Shown: one piece after another, positions 34,387-42,968 of the stretch
Layout: the number at the start of each line of letters is the position of its first letter
Position numbering within the stretch: position 1 is the stretch's first letter
Origin: Eubacteriaceae bacterium Marseille-Q4139
GTDB lineage: Bacteria > Bacillota > Clostridia > Lachnospirales > Lachnospiraceae
Assembly (NCBI GenBank): GCA_018223415.1
Contig: JAGTTQ010000001.1
Location: 3,583,365-3,647,364, forward strand
Direction: 5' to 3'
Length of the DNA: 64,000 nt
Notes under the pieces: generated by a model
What the model saw: only the letters and a program-made list of their open reading frames with translations
Told to the model about the DNA's origin: nothing
The model's database searches: none
Made by a program: the position numbers and the translations under genes

Positions 34387-35204
34387 TCCAGGTTCTTTCA
34401 GAAATGTTTTCCTATCCGTTTATCGTCCGGGCCATGGCGGGCGGGCTTATGCTGTCCCTCTGCGCGGCCCTTCTTGGCGTCAGCCTTGTCCTGAAGCGGT
34501 ATTCCATGATCGGGGACGGGCTATCCCATGTGTCCTTCGGGGCCCTTTCGGTGGCCGTCGCCTTCGGGTGGGCGCCTCTTGCCGTCTCGATCCCGGTGGT
34601 GGTGGCAGCGGCCGTTTTGCTGCTCCGGATTACGGGAAACGGGAAGATCAAAAGCGACGCGGCCATCGCCATGATTTCGGCCGGCTCCCTGGCCGTCGGA
34701 ATCATTGTCACGTCCTTAACCACAGGCATGACGACCGACGTCAGCAGCTACATGTTCGGCAGCATCTTAGCCATGAGCCGGACGGACGTCATCTTTTCCG
34801 TGGCGCTTTCGGCCGTTGTCCTCGGCATGTTTCTGTTCTGCTACAATAAGGTGTTTGCCGTCACCTTTGATGAAAATTTTGCAAGGGCCACCGGGGTTAA
34901 TGTCCCGGCTTACAACATGGTGATCGCCGTCCTCACGGCCGTTACCATCGTTCTCGGCATGCGGATGATGGGGGCCATGCTGATTTCCAGCCTGATTATT
35001 TTCCCGGCTCTGACTTCCATGCGGATTTTTAAGAGCTTTCTCGGCGTCATCATTTCCTCGGGTGTCGTTGCCGTCGCCTGCTTTTTTGTGGGGTTAGTCC
35101 TTTCTTACCAGTATTCCATCCCGGCCGGGGCCAGTGTGGTAGTGGTAAACATGGCGGCTTTTGGGATCTTTTCCCTGATCCGGGCCGTCCGGAAAGTGGG
35201 CTGA
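34383..35204 (+). CDS. znuB: Metal ABC transporter permease (ABC-3 family)
   Basis: A 273-residue permease with eight hydrophobic segments and the ABC-3 motifs YSMIGDGLSHVSFGALSVA and MRMMGAMLISSLIIFPALTS. Completes the znuA-znuC-znuB set. Confidence 0.92.
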   Translation: MIQVLSEMFSYPFIVRAMAGGLMLSLCAALLGVSLVLKRYSMIGDGLSHVSFGALSVAVAFGWAPLAVSIPVVVAAAVLLLRITGNGKIKSDAAIAMISAGSLAVGIIVTSLTTGMTTDVSSYMFGSILAMSRTDVIFSVALSAVVLGMFLFCYNKVFAVTFDENFARATGVNVPAYNMVIAVLTAVTIVLGMRMMGAMLISSLIIFPALTSMRIFKSFLGVIISSGVVAVACFFVGLVLSYQYSIPAGASVVVVNMAAFGIFSLIRAVRKVG

Positions 35205-35228
35205 TGCCGCAAAAATCCGGGGAACCGG

Positions 35229-35262
35229 TTGACAATAAAAAAAATTGTGCTAAAGTTACAAT
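35229..35262 (+). promoter_or_regulatory. Promoter with overlapping inverted repeat before the CobW-type genes
   Basis: TTGACA (35229-35234) and extended -10 TGCTAAAGT (hexamer 35251-35256). ATTGT-N9-ACAAT (35244-35262) spans the -10 and may be an operator. It does not match the Bacillus Zur box as I remember it. Confidence 0.55.
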
Positions 35263-35339
35263 GAAAAGAGTTGCTGCGCCTGCGCGCGTTCACATGGACA
35301 TGGAGCGGACTTCCGTCCATGTTCCGGGAAGGAGTTATC

Positions 35340-36566
35340 ATGACAAAAATTGATATTATTTCCGGTTTCCTGGGAGCCGGAAAGACGACGTTTATAAAAA
35401 AGCTTCTGAAGGAAGCCATCGCCGGCGAGAAGGTGGTTTTAATCGAGAATGAGTTTGGTGAGATCGGCATCGACGGCGGATTTTTGAAGGACTCCGGCAT
35501 CGAGATCCGTGAGATGAATTCCGGCTGCATCTGCTGTTCTTTAGTCGGCGATTTCGGCCGTTCTTTGTCAGAGGTGCTCTCGAAGTACCAGCCGGATCGG
35601 GTAATCATCGAGCCGTCCGGCGTCGGCAAGCTTTCCGACGTTATGAAGGCCGTCTGCGACGTGGCCGGTGAGATTCCGGTGGAGTTAAATGGCTCCGTGA
35701 CCGTCGTGGATGCCATGAAATGTAAAATGTATATGAAGAATTTCGGCGAATTTTTCAATAACCAGATTGAGAGCGCCGGCACCATCGTTTTAAGCAGGAC
35801 AGATGTGGCCGATGCCGATAAGGTGGCACAGTGCGTGGAGTTAATCCGGGAGAAGAACCCGAAGGCAGCCATCGTGACGACGCCGTGCAGCGAGCTTACG
35901 GGAGCGCAGCTCCTTTCGATTATCGAAAAACCGGCGGACGATATGGCAGAGCAGCTTCTTAAGGAAGTGAGAGAGGGCCATCACCACCATCACGAAGACG
36001 GCGAGGAGTGCTGCTGCGGCCATGACCATGAGCACCATCACCACCATCATGATGAGGAAGAGTGTGAGTGCGGCCATGGCCATGAGCATCATCATCACCA
36101 CGACGATGAGGAGTGCGAGTGCGGCCACGGCCATGAGCATCACCACCATCACCATGAAGACGGCGAAGAATGCGAGTGCGGCCACGATCATGACCATGAG
36201 CATCACCACCACCATCACGAGGACGGCGAAGAGTGCTGCTGCGGCCATGACCACGACCATCACCACCATCATCACCATGGCCATGATGCCGATGAGATTT
36301 TCACAAGCTGGGGCCTGGAGACGAACCGCACCATCGGGAAAGAAAAGCTGGAGACGCTTTTATCCGATCTGGCCCACAGTGAGAAGTACGGCCAGGTACT
36401 CCGCGCCAAGGGAATGCTCCCGGGCGAGGACGGGACATGGTACTACTTTGATCTTGTTCCCGAGGAGACGGAAATCCGCACCGGCGAGCCGATTTATACC
36501 GGCAAGGTCTGCGTGATCGGTTCCAATTTAAAGGAAGACGAGCTGAAGGCGGCTTTTGAGAAATAG
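35340..36566 (+). CDS. CobW/COG0523 GTPase with long His/Cys metal-binding repeat
   Basis: A 408-residue G3E GTPase of the zinc-chaperone type. Walker A is GFLGAGKT (9-16), and the metal motif CxCC is at C63-C66 (GCICC). Walker B/switch is in VIIEPSGVG, with SRTD as the guanine specificity region. Residues about 213-317 are an imperfect tandem repeat dominated by HHHHHH, EDGEECxCGHDHEH and similar units, with eight or more Cys. The C-terminal CobW_C domain follows (FTSWGLETNRTIG, RAKGMLPGEDGTWYYFDLVP). Start ATG 35340 follows GGAAGGAG. It probably buffers or delivers zinc brought in by ZnuABC. Confidence 0.9.
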   Translation: MTKIDIISGFLGAGKTTFIKKLLKEAIAGEKVVLIENEFGEIGIDGGFLKDSGIEIREMNSGCICCSLVGDFGRSLSEVLSKYQPDRVIIEPSGVGKLSDVMKAVCDVAGEIPVELNGSVTVVDAMKCKMYMKNFGEFFNNQIESAGTIVLSRTDVADADKVAQCVELIREKNPKAAIVTTPCSELTGAQLLSIIEKPADDMAEQLLKEVREGHHHHHEDGEECCCGHDHEHHHHHHDEEECECGHGHEHHHHHDDEECECGHGHEHHHHHHEDGEECECGHDHDHEHHHHHHEDGEECCCGHDHDHHHHHHHGHDADEIFTSWGLETNRTIGKEKLETLLSDLAHSEKYGQVLRAKGMLPGEDGTWYYFDLVPEETEIRTGEPIYTGKVCVIGSNLKEDELKAAFEK

Positions 36567-36574
36567 GAGACCAT

Positions 36575-37528
36575 ATGAGCGGATATAATGAAGAAAAAAT
36601 GCCGGTGTTTCTTATCAACGGCTTTCTGGAGGCAGGAAAAACCCAGTTTATTTCCTTTACCCTGACCCAGGAATATTTCCAGTCTGACGGGACGACAGTG
36701 CTGATCCTCTGTGAGGAGGGCGATACGGAATATGACAAAGAGCTTTTAAAGAAGACGAAGACAAAGCTTGTCACCGTGGAGAGCGCTGATGAGCTGGACG
36801 AGGACTTTTTCGGACGCCTGGAGGCTCTCTATGACCCGGACCGCGTCTTAATTGAGTGGAACGGCATGTGGCCCCAGGATCAGTTAAAGCTTCCGGATAC
36901 CTGGCAGCTTTTCCAGCAGATTACCATTATCGACGGCTCGACCTTTGAGCTTTATTTAAACAACATGAAGCCGCTTCTGTCCCTTCTTGTGAGACAGTCG
37001 GAGCTGATTATCATGAACCGCTGCGACGACGTGACCGACGAGAACCTGACGAGGTACCGCCGCGGCCTGAAGGCATTGAACCCGCAGGCGGAGCTGATCT
37101 TCGAGGACGCAGAAGGGGAGATCGAGCAGGAGGTTTTAGAGGAAGATTTGCCGTATGATCTGAAGGCTGACGTGGTGGAGATTTCCCCGGATGCTTTCGG
37201 AATCTGGTACATTGACGCTCTCGACAAGGAAGACCGGTACAGCGGTAAGGTGGTGGAATTCACGGCCATGGTTTTAAAATCGCCGGAATTCCCGAAGAAT
37301 TATTTCGTGCCGGGGCGGATGGCCATGACATGCTGTGAGGCCGACATGACGTTTTTAGGCTTTATCTGCAAGGCCAGAGAGGCGAGACACCTGGAAACCG
37401 GCCAGTGGGTCAAAGTGCGCGCGAAGATGGCCTATGAATTCTGGCAGGACTATGACGGCGTCGGCCCGGTTCTATACGCCGAGTCTGTGGAACCGGCAGA
37501 AGAGATCAAGGAAATCGTACAGTTTTAG
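36575..37528 (+). CDS. CobW-like GTPase fused to a YcgQ/TIGR03943-like C-terminal domain
   Basis: A 317-residue protein. Residues 10-180 form a G3E GTPase domain: Walker A GFLEAGKT (16-23), VLIEWNGMW, and NRCD (148-151). The CxCC metal motif is absent. Residues about 205-317 resemble the C-terminus of TIGR03943/YcgQ-type putative permease subunits, with GRMAMTCCEADMTFLGF containing C253-C254. This could be a regulatory or metal-transfer partner of the preceding GTPase, from which it is separated by 8 bp. Confidence 0.8.
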   Translation: MSGYNEEKMPVFLINGFLEAGKTQFISFTLTQEYFQSDGTTVLILCEEGDTEYDKELLKKTKTKLVTVESADELDEDFFGRLEALYDPDRVLIEWNGMWPQDQLKLPDTWQLFQQITIIDGSTFELYLNNMKPLLSLLVRQSELIIMNRCDDVTDENLTRYRRGLKALNPQAELIFEDAEGEIEQEVLEEDLPYDLKADVVEISPDAFGIWYIDALDKEDRYSGKVVEFTAMVLKSPEFPKNYFVPGRMAMTCCEADMTFLGFICKAREARHLETGQWVKVRAKMAYEFWQDYDGVGPVLYAESVEPAEEIKEIVQF

Positions 37529-37536
37529 AAAGACAG

Positions 37537-37569
37537 AGGGCGGGGATGCATATCCCCGCCTGGTTTTTC
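37537..37569 (+). terminator. Terminator after the CobW-type genes
   Basis: GGCGGGGAT and ATCCCCGCC form a 9-bp GC-rich stem with a 4-nt loop, followed by TGGTTTTT. Confidence 0.8.
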
Positions 37570-37598
37570 ATTGGAGATACATTTCTGGGGGAGGACTT

Positions 37599-38294
37599 AT
37601 GGAAGAGATGGAGAAACTAAAAGAGGAACTGTTCAGCCTGTTAAAAGCGGAAGGGGCAGTGCTTATGGGAATCGCAGATTTGAATGGCATCGTTTCCGGA
37701 GCCATGAAGACCGGCGTATCGGTGGCCGTCCCGGTTCCGAAAACGATTGTGAGGGATTTGCAGACTGCGCCGACAAAGGAGTATTATGAGGCGTACCATT
37801 CTTTGAATGCGAAGCTGAACAAAATCGTGATTTGTGGTGCGGAGTTCCTGAAAGGAAAGGGCTATCAGGCCATGGCAAATACGACGGATGCGGTCGTCAT
37901 GAACGAGGAGTGGCGGACGCCGCTGCCCCATAAAACCGCGGCGACGCGGGCCGGGCTGGGCTGGATCGGGAAAAACTGCCTGCTGGTGACAGAAACGTAT
38001 GGGAGTGCCGTGCGCCTGTCTACCCTGCTGACCGATGCCCCGCTTCCCTGCGGCACGCCCGTAACGGAAAGCCGCTGCGGCGGCTGTACGGTCTGCGTGA
38101 GCCAGTGTCCAGCCCATGCCCTGAACGGTGTGCTCTGGAATCCGAAGGTGGAGCGGGAGGAGATTCTTCAGCGGAAGGCCTGCAAGGACATGCAGGTGCG
38201 GAGGATGAAAGAGGCCACCGGCATTGAGACGGATCTCTGCGGGCTATGCTTTGCGGTGTGCCCGTACACGAAGCGGTACCTGGCGGATGGCTGA
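37599..38294 (+). CDS. QueG-like 4Fe-4S double-cluster protein
   Basis: A 231-residue Fe-S protein related to the C-terminal half of epoxyqueuosine reductase QueG. It has the segment TPLPHKTAATRAGLGWIGKNCLLVT typical of QueG relatives, followed by CGGCTVCVSQCPAHAL and CGLCFAVCPYTKRYL. It is shorter than QueG (about 380 residues) and lacks the full cobalamin-binding part, so queuosine function is doubtful. ATG 37599 follows GGGGGAGG. Confidence 0.8.
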   Translation: MEEMEKLKEELFSLLKAEGAVLMGIADLNGIVSGAMKTGVSVAVPVPKTIVRDLQTAPTKEYYEAYHSLNAKLNKIVICGAEFLKGKGYQAMANTTDAVVMNEEWRTPLPHKTAATRAGLGWIGKNCLLVTETYGSAVRLSTLLTDAPLPCGTPVTESRCGGCTVCVSQCPAHALNGVLWNPKVEREEILQRKACKDMQVRRMKEATGIETDLCGLCFAVCPYTKRYLADG

Positions 38295-38463
38295 GACGTA
38301 GGGATGTCTGCGGCCGTGTAACCAATTTGGAAATCAGCAGGGAACACTGGGGCTTCGAATTTATCCGAGCGACGAGAAAAATTCTTATGGGTATTTATTG
38401 CAGTACTGCAAAGGGCTTATAGGGGAAAGATGTTGATACATAATAAACGAAAGGATTGTGCTT

Positions 38464-39264
38464 ATGGGGAAACTTAATGTCGATGGTACGGAAATACAGG
38501 TACTGCAAATTGACGAAGATGATTATATCTCGTTAACCGATATGGTAAGGAAAATTGACAATGGACCTGCCCTAATAGAAAAATGGTTGCGAAATAAAAA
38601 TACGATAGAATTTCTTGGCATATGGGAAGAAATGTATAATGCGGATTTTAATATCTCCGCCTATGAAGAAATCATGCTGGAGGCGGGATTAAACCGTTTT
38701 ATTATGTCTGTTAAGCAATGGGTATCCCGCACAAATTCAAAAGGAATTGTGGCAAAAGCGGGGCGATATGGAGGGACATACGCATATAAAGATATTGCAT
38801 TTGAGTTTGCAAGCTGGGTATCTCCGCAGTTCAAATTATATCTTATCAAGGAATTTGAACGGTTAAAGAAGGAAGAGCAGGCTTTACTTGGATGGAGTGC
38901 CAAGAGGGAACTAGCAAAAATCAATTACAGGATACATACCGATGCAATTAAGGTTAATCTCATTCCGCCAGAACTTACACCGCAACAGACCTCTATCATT
39001 TATGCGTCTGAGGCAGATGTCCTTAATATGGCATTATTTGGCATGACTGCAAAACAATGGAGAGATAAGAATCCTGATAAAAAGGGCAATATTCGGGATT
39101 ATGCAAGTATAAATGAACTGATATGCCTGTCTAATATGGAAAATATCAATGCAGTGCTGATTGAAGATGGCTTATGCCAAAAAGAACGCTTAATAAAACT
39201 TAATAAGATCGCCATACACCAGATGTCCATTTTGGAAGAACAGACTACAAAGGTTTTGAAATAA
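38464..39264 (+). CDS. KilA-N domain protein
   Basis: A 266-residue protein with an N-terminal KilA-N DNA-binding domain: DEDDYISLTDMVRKID, ALIEKWLRNKNTIEFLGIWEEMYN, GRYGGTYAYKDIAFEFASWVSPQFKLYLIKEFERL. The C-terminal part is unassigned. KilA-N proteins occur in phages and mobile DNA, often as antirepressor-like factors. The gene is visibly more AT-rich than its neighbours, which suggests horizontal origin. No other phage genes are next to it. ATG 38464 follows AAAGGA; a GTG two codons earlier is possible. Confidence 0.85.
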   Translation: MGKLNVDGTEIQVLQIDEDDYISLTDMVRKIDNGPALIEKWLRNKNTIEFLGIWEEMYNADFNISAYEEIMLEAGLNRFIMSVKQWVSRTNSKGIVAKAGRYGGTYAYKDIAFEFASWVSPQFKLYLIKEFERLKKEEQALLGWSAKRELAKINYRIHTDAIKVNLIPPELTPQQTSIIYASEADVLNMALFGMTAKQWRDKNPDKKGNIRDYASINELICLSNMENINAVLIEDGLCQKERLIKLNKIAIHQMSILEEQTTKVLK

Positions 39265-39297
39265 TTTTAATTCCCCCGAATTCGGGGGAATTAAAAT
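39264..39297. terminator. Perfect 34-bp palindrome, bidirectional terminator
   Basis: ATTTTAATTCCCCCGAA followed by its exact reverse complement TTCGGGGGAATTAAAAT, between two convergent genes, with A- and T-runs at the ends. Confidence 0.9.
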
Positions 39298-39311
39298 ATA
39301 TTCTTTGTCCG

Positions 39312-40757
39312 TTACATCGGCGGTACCGGCACCGGCCGTTCCCTGTCAAAGACCTCGGATACATCGAACAGGTCGCTCAGATGATCCTTTTTCGGATTCG
39401 TCTCCGGAAGGTCGTAGTACATCCGGTAGCCGTCCAGGTTCCGCCGTCCCTGGCGGAGGTATTTGTCCCCGAGCTGTACCCAGGCCTGGGCGGAATCCAC
39501 GTTGCAGAAATAGCGGAAGCCCTTTTCGTAGAGATAGGCAAATTTGGCGTTGTCCATGGTGTAGGCATGCCAGTCGCCCACATCGGCGCCGAAAGGATAG
39601 AGAATAATATCCGTATCGCCGATCAGGGACTCCACATAATTATCCCATTTGTCCGTATCCGTCTTTACGGTGTCTAAGGAGCGGGAGGTCATGTTGATGT
39701 GGCCCCAGCTATGGGAGGCCAGCTCCCATCCGTTGTCCCGCAGGCACTGGGCCAGCTCACGGACAGTCTGGCGGTCTGCCTCGATGTTGGGATTCGTACC
39801 CTCGTAGGACGGATCCGTCCGGTACCCCATGACGCCCTCATAGCCGGTAAAGGCGATGACAGCCCTGGCGCCCTTATAGGAAAAGTCCGGATGTTCGGTA
39901 ATGAAATCCTCTAAGAGGGGAATCAGGTCATAGGAACCGACGGAGACCGTGCCGTCGTCCATCGTCATCTCGCAGGTGGGCTTTCCGTCGTCACCAATGA
40001 TAAGACGGGTCGCAAAGCCATCGCCGGTCATGTAGTCATAGTAGCATACGTCGTCCTGGGACATGACAAAGGGCTTCTTTCCGGGCGGCAGCATGATGTC
40101 GCCTGCCACAAATTTCACATTGCCGTTTTCATCCGTCGTCTCATAGGCGATATCATGAAGCTTTACGAGGACATAGCCCCGCTCGTACATCTGCTCCAGG
40201 ATTTTTAAGAATTCGCTTTTTGTCGTCATCACCTGGTTGTAGCCGGCCTCGTCGGCGTCGCCGTCAAAGGCTTTGGAATTGTCCATGATGATGGAGTGGA
40301 AGAACACGTGGGTAATGGTGCTTATGTCGGCGCGCACCAGGGTGGACTTCGTCTCCTCATAGGAAGCGATGGCATCGGTTACAGCCTGTTCTTCCGAAAA
40401 TTCGCTTTCGGTAAGAAGGGAAATGGCTCCGTCATAGTCGTAAGTAAGGGCAAGAGCCTCTGCATCGGCGAGCAGGGCAGTGAGCCTGGCTTCCCTGTCG
40501 TCTGTGGTGGTCTCTTCCGTGGTCGCCTCTGCGGCGGAAACCGGATCGCCGGATTGGGGGTCTCCGGACTGCGAGGACAGGAAATTATGTTTTTTCCTGC
40601 TCTGGAGCAGGAAATAGCCGCCGATCCCGACTGCCAGGATCACGGCGCCAAGAACCAGGAAAAATATCAGAATCCGCACCATACGCTGGCGTTTTCTGTA
40701 CTTTCGGGAACGGGAAACGTAAGCGCGGCGGCGCTTGTAGTCATCTTCGTACTGCAT
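39312..40757 (-). CDS. Membrane-anchored polysaccharide deacetylase-like protein
   Basis: A 481-residue protein starting MQYEDDYKRRRAY behind CAGGAG. A basic cytoplasmic tail (1-26) precedes one membrane anchor (about 27-52). An acidic Ser/Thr linker and a helical region follow to about residue 130, then a NodB-like catalytic domain. Metal/catalytic residues are seen in FVMSQDDVCYYDY and in HSWGHINM, which is the His-x3-His motif. It likely trims acetyl groups from peptidoglycan or a surface glycan outside the membrane. It is divergent from the carboxypeptidase gene, consistent with cell-wall work. Confidence 0.85.
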   Translation of the reverse strand: MQYEDDYKRRRAYVSRSRKYRKRQRMVRILIFFLVLGAVILAVGIGGYFLLQSRKKHNFLSSQSGDPQSGDPVSAAEATTEETTTDDREARLTALLADAEALALTYDYDGAISLLTESEFSEEQAVTDAIASYEETKSTLVRADISTITHVFFHSIIMDNSKAFDGDADEAGYNQVMTTKSEFLKILEQMYERGYVLVKLHDIAYETTDENGNVKFVAGDIMLPPGKKPFVMSQDDVCYYDYMTGDGFATRLIIGDDGKPTCEMTMDDGTVSVGSYDLIPLLEDFITEHPDFSYKGARAVIAFTGYEGVMGYRTDPSYEGTNPNIEADRQTVRELAQCLRDNGWELASHSWGHINMTSRSLDTVKTDTDKWDNYVESLIGDTDIILYPFGADVGDWHAYTMDNAKFAYLYEKGFRYFCNVDSAQAWVQLGDKYLRQGRRNLDGYRMYYDLPETNPKKDHLSDLFDVSEVFDRERPVPVPPM

Positions 40758-40883
40758 TGTATCAACTCCTGTTGCTGTGAGGTATTTTGGGGCGCGTGAA
40801 CATATACCATGTCCGCCGGCCATGGGCCTCCGGCGGAATTTAGCGCCCGGCTTTCCGCGGCAGGCGCGGAAACCGGTATGCGC

Positions 40884-40936
40884 TGGTATAATGCCCGCTA
40901 TTTGGTCATTATACCATAAAGCCCCCGGCCTGTCAT
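40884..40936. promoter_or_regulatory. Inverted repeat containing mirror -10 boxes between divergent wall genes
   Basis: TGGTATAATG (40884-40893) and CATTATACCA (40907-40916) form a perfect 10-bp inverted repeat with a 13-bp spacer, each arm holding a TATAAT. On the minus strand a -35 ATGACA (40936-40931) lies 17 bp upstream of one of them, giving a good promoter for the deacetylase gene. I see no matching -35 for the plus strand. Confidence 0.6.
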
Positions 40937-41049
40937 CCGCGTTGGGAAATTTCGTGTCAATTTTTGTAACACGGCGGGAGGCGCGAAATACTGGAATTTG
41001 TGCGCTGTCCCGGCCATATTTTATAAAGGAAGAAAAGCTGGAGAATGGT

Positions 41050-42261
41050 ATGAAAAAATTTTGCAGGAAATGTGTGAGACAGGCGGCTGCCGTACTTCTG
41101 TCCGCTGCCATGTTTTTCGGCGGCGGAATCCGCGCGGAGGCAGAAGACGGCTTGGAGACGGCCGCCAGTGCAGGGCCGGAGATCGGCGCGCCGTCGGCGC
41201 TCCTCATGGAAGCCAGTACCGGGACAGTCATCTATGAAAAAAATGCCGACGAAAAAAGGAACCCGGCCAGCGTGACAAAAATCATGACGCTGATTTTGAC
41301 GTTTGACGCGCTCCAGTCGGGGAAAATCCATTTGTCGGACGAGGTCGTCACCAGCGCCTACGCAAAATCCATGGGCGGCTCCCAGGTGTACCTGGAGGAA
41401 GGGGAGATTCAGACGGTGGAGACTTTAATCAAGTGCATCGTCATCGCCTCCGGGAACGACGCTTCGGTGGCCATGGCCGAGTACATAGCCGGCGATGAAC
41501 AGACCTTTGTCGCCATGATGAACGAGCGGGCAAAAGGCCTCGGGATGACGAATACGAAATTCATCGACTGCTGCGGCCTTACGGATTCCCCGGAGCATGT
41601 GACGACGGCCAGGGACATTGCCGTCATGTCCAGGGAGTTAATCACGAAGTACCCGCAGATTTCCAATTACTCGACCATCTGGATGGAAAACATCACCCAT
41701 GTGACAAAGCAGGGGACGAAGGAGTTCGGCCTCTCCAACACCAACCGTCTCCTTAAGATGGCGACGAATTTTGAAGTGACCGGCTTAAAAACCGGCTCCA
41801 CCAGCCTTGCAAAATATTGTCTGTCAGCTACGGCGAAAAAGGACGGGGTGGAGCTGATTGCCGCCATCATGGCAGCGCCGGATTATAAGACCAGGTTCAA
41901 CGATGCGGTGACGCTCCTCAATTACGGCTACGCCAACTGCCGCCTGTACCGGGACGAGGAGATGCCGGCCCTGCCGGAGCTTACTGTCCGAAACGGTATC
42001 CCGGAAACACTGCCTTTAAAATATGGAGACACTTTTTCCTACTTAAGCCTGTCCGGCGAAGATCTGAATGCCATCGAAAAGGAGCTGGTGCTGGAAAATG
42101 AGGTCATGGCTCCCGTCGCCGCAGGCGATACCGTCGGTTATCTCGTCTACCGCCTGAACGGGGAGGAGCTGGGAAAGGTGCCGGTGGTTGCCGGCGGGGA
42201 TGCAAGGGAGGCAGCCTATCCCGATCATTTAAAGCGCGTGTGGGAAGCGATGATGGTGTAA
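41050..42261 (+). CDS. D-alanyl-D-alanine carboxypeptidase (PBP5/DacA family)
   Basis: A 403-residue S11 peptidase that removes the terminal D-Ala from peptidoglycan stem peptides. The signal peptide is MKKFCRKCVRQAAAVLLSAAMFFGGG with cleavage near AEA. Active-site motifs are S74-V-T-K77, S134-G-N136 and K247-T-G. The C-terminal beta domain (about 280-400) is typical of PBP5 but lacks an obvious amphipathic anchor. Start ATG 41050 (GGAGA upstream) is preferred over far-upstream in-frame codons that give no signal peptide. Confidence 0.92.
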   Translation: MKKFCRKCVRQAAAVLLSAAMFFGGGIRAEAEDGLETAASAGPEIGAPSALLMEASTGTVIYEKNADEKRNPASVTKIMTLILTFDALQSGKIHLSDEVVTSAYAKSMGGSQVYLEEGEIQTVETLIKCIVIASGNDASVAMAEYIAGDEQTFVAMMNERAKGLGMTNTKFIDCCGLTDSPEHVTTARDIAVMSRELITKYPQISNYSTIWMENITHVTKQGTKEFGLSNTNRLLKMATNFEVTGLKTGSTSLAKYCLSATAKKDGVELIAAIMAAPDYKTRFNDAVTLLNYGYANCRLYRDEEMPALPELTVRNGIPETLPLKYGDTFSYLSLSGEDLNAIEKELVLENEVMAPVAAGDTVGYLVYRLNGEELGKVPVVAGGDAREAAYPDHLKRVWEAMMV

Positions 42262-42266
42262 AAAGA

Positions 42267-42309
42267 AAAATCCCTGTGGGTTTCAGATGGCCCGCAGGGA
42301 TTTTTCCTT
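42267..42309. terminator. Bidirectional terminator after the carboxypeptidase gene
   Basis: AAAAATCCCTGTGGG and CCCGCAGGGATTTTT pair around an 11-nt loop, followed by T-run; convergent genes on both sides. Confidence 0.9.
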
Positions 42310-42323
42310 TGTGGGGCAGAGCG

Positions 42324-42903
42324 TTAGTTTCCCTCTGCCGCCTTTTTTGCAAATTCCGTCGTCACAAGATCCTCATAGGGGACGCGCCCGTCAAGCTCGC
42401 CGGCTTCCTCTAAGATATTCTGGAGAAGGTCAAAGCTTTCCGGCTCGAAGACTGTATTGTCCTTCCAGGTGTCCTCGGATTTGAAGCGGTCGATGATGGC
42501 CGCCAGGGTCTCTTTGTCAGTTTCCTTAAACTGCGGCGCGATGACCTCGGCGACCTCCGCAGAGGAATGGCTGTTCACATAGTCGATGCCCTTCTGGATG
42601 GCGTTGGTAAACTTCTGGATGATGTCCGGATTGGCTTCCATGTAGCTTTTTTTCGCACAGTAGGCCGTATAAGGCACATAGCCGGATTCTTTCCCGAGAG
42701 AGGCAACCACATGGCCGACGCCTTCCTGCTCTAAGCTTGTGGCGTAGGGCTCAAATTCCACGGTATAATCGGAGTCGTCGTTGGTGAAAGCCGCCGCCGT
42801 ATTGCCGAAGCTGATGCTCTGATCGATGGTAAGGTCGGTTCTCGGGTCGATGCCGTGTTTTTTCAGGATGTATTCAAAGACCATTTCCGGCATGCCGCCG
42901 GCC
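42324..42903 (-). pseudogene. C-terminal fragment of an ABC substrate-binding protein (NMT1/THI5-like), split by element insertion
   Basis: About 190 residues from AGGMPEMVFEYILKKHGIDP to the TAA stop at 42326-42324. It matches the second half of NMT1/THI5-type binding proteins (NTAAAFTNDD, EPYATSLEQEGVG, AYCAKKSYMEANPDII). The missing first 145 residues lie at 46545-46979 on the same strand. Joined at the shared GCCGGCGGC codons (Ala-Gly-Gly) the two halves give a normal 335-residue protein. As it stands this half lacks a signal peptide and a ribosome-binding site. Confidence 0.88.
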
Positions 42904-42968
42904 TTCTCGGCTCCAATGAGCCATGAAAGCGGCAGATCGTGGGGAGAAGCCTGACTGTTTTGGGATTC

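Noticed and set aside
35979..36293. CRISPR-like repeat array
   Set aside because: The repeated DNA is coding, in frame and composed of His/Cys/Glu codons without unique spacers.
36022..36516. Open frames in other phases across the His-rich repeat
   Set aside because: They exist only because the CAC/CAT/GAC-rich repeat lacks stops in several frames; the CobW-type frame has the motifs and start signal.
40777..41049. Upstream extension of the carboxypeptidase frame
   Set aside because: The signal peptide begins at ATG 41050; the extension crosses the divergent promoter region and lacks a ribosome-binding site.
40758..41231. Upstream extension of the deacetylase frame on the minus strand
   Set aside because: It runs into the carboxypeptidase gene; MQYEDDYKRR with an AGGAG site is the better start.
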